NCBI GenBank assembly: GCA_964649665.1
Contig: CAZYPU010000004.1
Location: 1-64,000 of the forward strand
Reading direction: 5' to 3'
Origin: CAZYPU01 sp964649665
Lineage (GTDB): Bacteria; Omnitrophota; Gorgyraeia; JABMRN01; RBG-13-46-9
Length of the DNA: 64,000 nt
The translations under genes were made by a program, and so were the position numbers. Positions within the stretch are counted from its first letter, which is position 1, and every line of letters starts with the position of its first letter. Below the pieces are notes generated by a model. It did not search any database and had not been told where the DNA came from. It was given only the letters and a program-made list of their open reading frames with translations. Shown here piece after piece: positions 59,429 to 64,000 of this stretch.

Positions 59429-59564
59429 CGGCAGCTGACAGCAGGCGCCCTTCCGGCGAATTTTGTGGCTCGCTGCAATTGATGTGTTGAAGATTTCATT
59501 CACTCAATTGCGACGCTCGCGCACAAAATTTGTCGCCTCCAGGGCATCCTGCTGCCAGCTGCCG
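59429..59564. repeat. 136 bp long hairpin repeat after pcm (family C)
   Basis: Arms of about 50-58 bp: CGGCAGCTG ... CAGCTGCCG outside, CAGCAGG/CCTGCTG, then GGCGA-AATTTTGTG with CACAAAATTTGTCGCC, and GCAATTGA/TCAATTGC inside. A degraded partial copy is at 49916-49945. The rest of the 226 bp gap to the next gene shows nothing else. Confidence 0.85.
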
Positions 59565-59648
59565 TAAACGACTCGACGTTAACGCCTTCCTAGTCGAAGC
59601 AGTACTTAAGGTGGTTAAAAAAAGGAAAAACAAAATTCAAAGGGCCCC

Positions 59649-60131
59649 ATGCTAGAACAGATTACGAATTCGCTGGTGGCGTTTAACAAAGAGATCGCGG
59701 TGGTCGCCCTGGCGGCGATGCCGGTTTCAGAGCTGAGGGGCGCGATCCCACTCGGGCTGGCGATGGGTTTCTCACCGCTTAAAACCTATTTACTTGCGTT
59801 TTGCGGGAATCTTTTGCCGGTCATACCGCTTCTATTTTTACTGCAGCCCATAACCAACAAACTTCGCCATATAAAGATATTCGAGAGATTCTTTAACTGG
59901 CTGTTCGAAAGGACAAGGAGAAAAGCGACGCTTGTGGAGAAATTCGAGGCGCTCGGCCTTATCCTGTTCGTAGCGATACCACTGCCCATAACCGGAGCGT
60001 GGACCGGATGCGTCGCTGCCACGCTTTTTAAAATACGGTTTCGTTACGCGTTCATCGCGATCGCGCTCGGCGTTTTTATTGCCGGATTTATTGTTTTGGG
60101 ATTAAGTTTAGCGGGAAGGGCACTCCTGTGA
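59649..60131 (+). CDS. Small multidrug-export-type membrane protein (COG2426)
   Basis: 160 residues, four or five membrane helices. VALAAMPVSELRGAIPLGLAMG near the N-terminus and VAIPLPITGAWTGCVAATL are the signature of the PF06695 family, whose transport role is poorly supported. Overlaps cobO by 4 nt. Confidence 0.85.
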   Translation: MLEQITNSLVAFNKEIAVVALAAMPVSELRGAIPLGLAMGFSPLKTYLLAFCGNLLPVIPLLFLLQPITNKLRHIKIFERFFNWLFERTRRKATLVEKFEALGLILFVAIPLPITGAWTGCVAATLFKIRFRYAFIAIALGVFIAGFIVLGLSLAGRALL

Positions 60132-60643
60132 AAAAGGGCCTCGTTCAAATCTATACCGGTAACGGAAAAGGCAAGACAACAGCGGCACTCGGCCTTGCGT
60201 TAAGGGCCGCCGGCGCAGGGCTATCCGTTTATATATTGCAGTTTCTAAAAACCGCCGCTTACAGCGAAATGAAGGCGCTTAAAAAAGTAGAGAATATCAA
60301 GGCCGAACAATGCGGCAGGGGATGCCTTATAAAAAGAAAGGCAAAAAAAATCGACATAGATTGCGCCGTAAAGGGCCTTATGCGCGCGCGAAAAATTATA
60401 CTCTCGGGTAAACACGATATCGTCATACTCGACGAGGTAAACGTCGCGCTGCGGCTCGGTTTAATCAAATCCGGGGATATTATCGATATGATAAAACAGA
60501 AACCCCGCCATGTGGAGCTTATTCTTACCGGAAGGTATTGCCCGAAAGTCCTTATGCAACGCGCCGATCTCGTAACGGAAATGCGGGAAGTAAAGCACCC
60601 CTACCGAAAAGGCCTGAAGGCGCGGCCGGGCATCGAATATTAA
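60128..60643 (+). CDS. cobO: Cob(I)alamin adenosyltransferase, CobO/BtuR type
   Basis: 171 residues. P-loop IYTGNGKGKTTAALGLALRAAG, DEVNVALRLGLI and LTGRYCPKVLMQRADLVTEM are diagnostic. Adds the 5'-deoxyadenosyl ligand to corrinoids. A cobalamin-riboswitch-controlled receptor lies 1.4 kb downstream, fitting vitamin B12 salvage. Confidence 0.93.
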   Translation: MKKGLVQIYTGNGKGKTTAALGLALRAAGAGLSVYILQFLKTAAYSEMKALKKVENIKAEQCGRGCLIKRKAKKIDIDCAVKGLMRARKIILSGKHDIVILDEVNVALRLGLIKSGDIIDMIKQKPRHVELILTGRYCPKVLMQRADLVTEMREVKHPYRKGLKARPGIEY

Positions 60644-60648
60644 AAATC

Positions 60649-61317
60649 ATGAAAGAAAAAGTGCTGCTTTCATGGAGCGGCGGCAAGGATAGCGCCTTTG
60701 CCCTTCACGAAGTCCTGAAAAACAAAAGGTTCGAAGTAGCGGCGCTTTTGCAGACAGTAACCCGCGACTACCGGCGTTCCAGCATGCACGGCGTGCGGCG
60801 TATTCTACTCAAGCGGCAGGCCCGCTCAGTGGGCATACCGCTGGAAGAAATACAGATTTCAAAAAACATCACTTCCGAAGAATACGCGAGGGTAATGAGA
60901 AAAGTCCTCAAAAAGCATCTCGCAGGCGGTATTTCATCGGTGGTTTTCGGGGATGTTTTTCTGGAGGACGTGAGGAAATACCGCGAAAAAAATCTTTCGG
61001 AACTGGGCATGAAAGCCGTGTTCCCGATATGGCAAAGGGATAGCGCCCAACTCGCCCGCTCATTTATAAAGCTGGGATTTAAGGCGATTACCACATGTGT
61101 CGACGGAAAATTTCTCGACAAAACATTTGTCGGCAGGCAGTTCGACGAACGGTTTCTGTCGGAGCTGCCCAAAAGCACCGACCCGTTGGGCGAAAACGGC
61201 GAATTCCACTCATTCGTATACGACGGCCCGCTCTTACGCGAAAGGGTCCGCTTTAAAAAAGGCGCGATCGTCCTGCGCGACGGGCGCTTCCACTACTGCG
61301 ACCTCCTTCCGGAATAA
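60649..61317 (+). CDS. Dph6/COG2102-type ATP-binding protein
   Basis: 222 residues from ATG 60649; a frame open to 60538 overlaps cobO and is not conserved. PP-loop LLSWSGGKDSAFALHEVL (residues about 6-23), then SSMHGVRRILLKRQA, FGDVFLEDVRKYRE and GENGEFHSFVYDGPL. In eukaryotes and archaea this family amidates diphthine, which bacteria lack, so the bacterial substrate is unknown. It is 5 nt after cobO, and a link with corrinoid metabolism is possible but unproven. Confidence 0.88.
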   Translation: MKEKVLLSWSGGKDSAFALHEVLKNKRFEVAALLQTVTRDYRRSSMHGVRRILLKRQARSVGIPLEEIQISKNITSEEYARVMRKVLKKHLAGGISSVVFGDVFLEDVRKYREKNLSELGMKAVFPIWQRDSAQLARSFIKLGFKAITTCVDGKFLDKTFVGRQFDERFLSELPKSTDPLGENGEFHSFVYDGPLLRERVRFKKGAIVLRDGRFHYCDLLPE

Positions 61318-61398
61318 TTTTCATCGCCATTTATGTGTTAGTGCCTTGTGGCTAAGCAGAAGGAAGTGTTCCAGAGCTGCTTAAACCATAAGTAAGCT

Positions 61399-61607
61399 AT
61401 ATAAGCCTCCGGGGGTACTTGCCGGCGGCTCACACAAAAAGTTGTGTAAAGCTCTCTCCCTCGAATTTCTGCAATTTGCTAATCGGAAGGTGTGAATATT
61501 AGCCTTCGTCCTCTTCGTAGTTTACCCCTGTATGTCCGATTCGCAAATTATGAAATTCTACGGTCGAGAGCATTCACCGCCTGGCAAGTACCCCCGGAGG
61601 CTTATAT
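61399..61607. repeat. Long hairpin repeat, family A copy 2
   Basis: 209 bp. Outer arms ATATAAGCCTCCGGGGGTAC / GTACCCCCGGAGGCTTATAT are unrelated to copy 1, but the inner core is the same in reverse orientation: GCTCTCTCCCTCGAATTTCT and TCTACGGTCGAGAGCATTC. No ORF. Confidence 0.88.
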
Positions 61608-61628
61608 TATCGTGGACTTTTATTTCCT

Positions 61629-61776
61629 AAGGGGACGTTTCACTTTGTCCTAACTCTTTATGTGGCAATGAGTTACGAGCGGTCGTTTTCCACTCTTTTA
61701 CACCTTGCAATCCGGAAAACGACGTGTTGTAACCCCTGTACTGACAACGAGTTATATCAAAGTGAAACGTCCCCTT
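61629..61776. repeat. Long hairpin repeat (family B)
   Basis: 148 bp with perfect 19 bp ends (AAGGGGACGTTTCACTTTG / complement) and inner pairing GTTAC...GTCGTTTTCC / GGAAAACGAC...GTAAC. Followed by TTTTTC, so it could also terminate transcripts from the Dph6-like gene. Confidence 0.8.
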
Positions 61777-61783
61777 TTTCTTT

Positions 61784-61988
61784 AAGACAGGATGAGGCGC
61801 AGGGCTCCGGCGAATATTTTCGACCGTAGAATTTAGTAATTTGCGAAATTGCAATACCAGAAAATGCCATGCAGCTCTGCTGCAGGGCCACTCCTTTTGT
61901 GCAATGAGCAAATTGCATAAATTCAAGGGAAAAAATCTTGGCATAATTTTTTATGCTGAGCCGGAGACCCTGCGCCTCATCCTGTCTT
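61784..61988. repeat. Long hairpin repeat, family A copy 3
   Basis: 205 bp. Outer arms AAGACAGGATGAGGCGCAGG ... CCTGCGCCTCATCCTGTCTT differ from copies 1 and 2; core TTCGACCGTAGAATTT and GCAAATTGCATAAATTCAAG matches. A TTT...AAA segment replaces CTCTC...GAGAG in both arms, a compensatory change. Confidence 0.88.
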
Positions 61989-62021
61989 TCCTGGTACAGA
62001 TATCGCTCAATACATTTTTTG

Positions 62022-62050
62022 TTGACAAATACGGGGGGATTTGATATTAT
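62022..62050 (+). promoter_or_regulatory. Sigma70-like promoter of the cobalamin-regulated gene
   Basis: TTGACA (62022-62027), 17 bp spacer, TATTAT (62045-62050). Expected start about 62057, just before the riboswitch. Confidence 0.75.
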
Positions 62051-62069
62051 ACAACCGCTCTTTAACATT

Positions 62070-62245
62070 ACGTTCTATACAGGTGCCCGTTGAGGGCTTG
62101 AAAAGGGAAGCTCGTTTAAATCGAGCGCGGTCCCGCCGCTGTAATCGGGGACGAAACCACAGTGAGCCACTTATCGCATTTCGCGATTGGGAAGGCGTGG
62201 AAGTAGAAGGATCCGAGAGTCAGAAGACCTGCCTGTATATTAAGG
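62070..62245 (+). promoter_or_regulatory. Cobalamin (adenosylcobalamin) riboswitch
   Basis: AGGTGCCCG at the 5' side, GAAAAGGGAAGC, the B12-box-like core GCGGTCCCGCCGCTGTAATCGGGG, CACAGTGAGCCACT, and AGTCAGAAGACCTGCCTGTA at the 3' side are the conserved order. Followed by a terminator hairpin, so B12 should switch off the receptor. Confidence 0.92.
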
Positions 62246-62288
62246 TGTCGCCGGAACACCGCATATAAGGGATGAAGAAAACGGGTAT

Positions 62289-62324
62289 AACCCTATGCCA
62301 CAAGGTATAGGGTTTTTTATTTTT
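62289..62324 (+). terminator. Intrinsic terminator (riboswitch expression platform)
   Basis: AACCCTAT pairs ATAGGGTT over a 10 nt loop, followed by a T-rich tract, 18 bp before the receptor start. Confidence 0.85.
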
Positions 62325-62341
62325 GAGAAAGGAATAAAAAG

Positions 62342-64000
62342 TTGAAGAAAATATTTTTAATTTTGTTCGCGTGTTTCTTAAGCATCGGATTTGTTTTTGC
62401 CGAGGAGAAAGATGAAGAGAAAAGCCTTTTAGGTGATACAAAACTGGATAAAGTTATTAAAGCTTTAATCGACCCTATGGAAAAAGTGGTTTCTCCTATT
62501 ATGGAATTAGGCACTATCGTCGTGACACCTACTAAAACTAAGGAAAAATTAGGCGCTCAGTCAAGCGCCGTCACCGTAATAGGAGAAACAGAATTCTATA
62601 GAGAAAAGGCGGATTACGTTAAGGATGTCTTGAAAAACGAAATGGGTTTGGATGTTGTGGAAAGCGGGGCGTTTACGGGGCAAACGTCGGTTTTTATGCG
62701 GGGGGCCAACTCAAACCAGACGCTGGTTATGATCGATGGGGTAAAGGTATATGATCCCACTTCACCAAACGGGGCATTTAACCTCGCTCATTTGACGCTG
62801 GACAATCTTGAGCGAATCGAAATAGTGCGGGGCTCGCAAAGTACATTGTACGGCTCCGATGCAATGGGCGGCGTTATAAATATTATAACCAAGAAAGCGG
62901 AGAAAGCATTTTTTAACGGTTTTTTCGAAACAGGCGCGTTTTCGACATTCAGGGAAGGTTTTGACATGGGTGCGAAAACGCACGGATTCCACTACACCAT
63001 AGGAGGATCTTTTGTCAAAAGCCGGGGCATATCCCAGGCGCAGGCTAAAAACAATAATCCCGAACTTGACGGATATGAACAATACGCTCTTTCGGCGAGA
63101 GTGGATTATGATGTTAACGAAGACCTTACGGTGGGGGGAACGTTCAGAAATACCTCTACACTTTTTCATTATGATCAGGGGAGGCGTGATGATGCCGATT
63201 TGTACCAGAAAGATTTCCAGACGCTTTTTACACAATATGTTGAGCACAAACCGGTTGATTTTTATAGTTATTACATAAAGCTGGGGTGGATGAATACGTT
63301 TCGAAGAGACGCTGACGGAAATAGCGGCGGCGCCACAGACTATCTGCGAGACTGGTATAAAGGTTATGAGTTCAGGCTCGATTACAGGAACAATATTCAC
63401 CTGTTCGACGTAGACACCTTTACCATCGGTTACGAGTTTACCAAGGAAATTGGCGATTCCTATTATTTCGTAGCGTGGGGTCCGGGCGTTGCGCAGAACA
63501 GCGAAAGCGACATGCCCAAAGTTTTTTCAAGGAACCACGCGCTCTATCTACAAAATAGGCTTAACTTTCGCGATCGGTTAACGGCGACTCAGGGCATGAG
63601 GATAGATTGCCACTCTCTTGCCGGGACACACATAACTTACAAGGTGGATGGCTCCTATCTTTTTCCTACAGGAACAAAGGTAAGGGGAGGATGGGCAACT
63701 GGTTTTAAAGCGCCGACGCTTTATCAGCTCAATGCCACTTTGGTATTGCCCCAATGGGGGTGGTTTGGCTTCGGCGGCGGAAACCCCAATCTCGAACCCG
63801 AAACAAGCAATTCTTATGAAATCGGCCTGGACCAGTACGCTTTCGGGGAAAAGCTTTTGTTACACGCAACTTACTTCCATTACATGTTTCACAGCCTGAT
63901 AGGTACGACCATGGACGCGAGGTTCAATGTTTCGCAATATCGAAATCTGGGCAAGGCCCATTCGCACGGCATTGAATGCGGAACGAAATTTAAGCCACTG
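62342..64000 (+). CDS. btuB: BtuB-like TonB-dependent outer-membrane receptor (5' part)
   Basis: At least 553 residues, open to the window end. TTG start preceded by GAAAGGAAT. Signal peptide of about 20 residues (to SIGFVFA). A TonB box-like TIVVTPTK follows an unusual acidic stretch, then the plug domain (SVFMRGANSNQTLVMIDGV, IEIVRGSQSTLYGSDAMGG) and beta-barrel strands including NPNLEPETSNSYEIGLD. The cobalamin riboswitch directly upstream identifies the likely substrate as a corrinoid. Confidence 0.92.
   Translation, partial: MKKIFLILFACFLSIGFVFAEEKDEEKSLLGDTKLDKVIKALIDPMEKVVSPIMELGTIVVTPTKTKEKLGAQSSAVTVIGETEFYREKADYVKDVLKNEMGLDVVESGAFTGQTSVFMRGANSNQTLVMIDGVKVYDPTSPNGAFNLAHLTLDNLERIEIVRGSQSTLYGSDAMGGVINIITKKAEKAFFNGFFETGAFSTFREGFDMGAKTHGFHYTIGGSFVKSRGISQAQAKNNNPELDGYEQYALSARVDYDVNEDLTVGGTFRNTSTLFHYDQGRRDDADLYQKDFQTLFTQYVEHKPVDFYSYYIKLGWMNTFRRDADGNSGGATDYLRDWYKGYEFRLDYRNNIHLFDVDTFTIGYEFTKEIGDSYYFVAWGPGVAQNSESDMPKVFSRNHALYLQNRLNFRDRLTATQGMRIDCHSLAGTHITYKVDGSYLFPTGTKVRGGWATGFKAPTLYQLNATLVLPQWGWFGFGGGNPNLEPETSNSYEIGLDQYAFGEKLLLHATYFHYMFHSLIGTTMDARFNVSQYRNLGKAHSHGIECGTKFKPL

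Noticed and set aside
61399..61988. CRISPR array
   Set aside because: Repeats are long inverted repeats with different outer arms, not short regularly spaced direct repeats; no cas genes.

Overview
The window looks like core chromosome of a Gram-negative-type (diderm) bacterium. Diderm signs are a TonB-dependent receptor, a lauroyl/acyl-transferase of the lipid A family and lipoprotein-type signal peptides. Gene order (rho-rpmE-prfA-prmC-murA-rpsP-trmD-rplS; tilS-ftsH-folP-cdaA; tRNA-Thr/Tyr/Gly...Thr-tuf; S10-spc-alpha ribosomal super-operon), a zinc-type S14, bactofilin, and many intergenic palindromes fit an uncultivated diderm lineage of the Candidatus Omnitrophota kind. That placement is inference from gene style only. 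Nearly every gene lies on the + strand; the only feature called on the minus strand is a tRNA-Met with its own promoter.

Layout. 1-7.1 kb: end of gatA, gatB, a CtpA-type protease, tsaD, then an unusual small operon (bactofilin fused to an excisionase-type HTH, a second HTH with a C-terminal membrane anchor, a PDZ protein, a HAMP-only membrane protein). 7.2-17.1 kb: polA, coaE, rho, rpmE, prfA, a shortened prmC, murA, rpsP, trmD, rplS, rnhB. 17.2-27.1 kb: fhs, apbE, tRNA-Met(-), tilS, ftsH, folP, cdaA, ybbR, pdxJ, acpS, nnrD. 27.1-34.3 kb: the ancient tRNA-Thr/Tyr/Gly/Thr-tuf operon, split between Gly and Thr by about 5.3 kb carrying a HAMP-GGDEF-like protein, a c-di-GMP-riboswitch-like leader, a large secreted protein, a long hairpin repeat and a LAGLIDADG-like ORF that runs through tRNA-Thr. 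34.3-49.5 kb: S10, spc and alpha ribosomal operons with secY, adk, map, infA, rpoA; rpmD is absent. 50-56.1 kb: a tightly overlapping aspartate aminotransferase, LeuCD-like hydro-lyase, NAD-isocitrate-dehydrogenase-like, malate dehydrogenase and aminotransferase operon. 56.1-59.4 kb: glycolipid glycosyltransferase, acyltransferase, GT2, pcm. 59.6-64 kb: small export protein, cobO, a Dph6-like ATP-binding protein, a cluster of long hairpin repeats, then a cobalamin riboswitch controlling a BtuB-like receptor that runs off the window.

The least ordinary signals are: (i) a family of about 205-211 bp intergenic hairpins with three copies whose outer arms differ in sequence but stay complementary, plus other long inverted repeats; (ii) the split tRNA-tuf operon; (iii) a near-identical, in-frame C-terminal tail of about 57 bp shared by ribosomal proteins L31 and L3; (iv) the bactofilin-HTH / HTH-membrane-anchor pair; and (v) a GGDEF-like gene directly next to a c-di-GMP-riboswitch-like leader.
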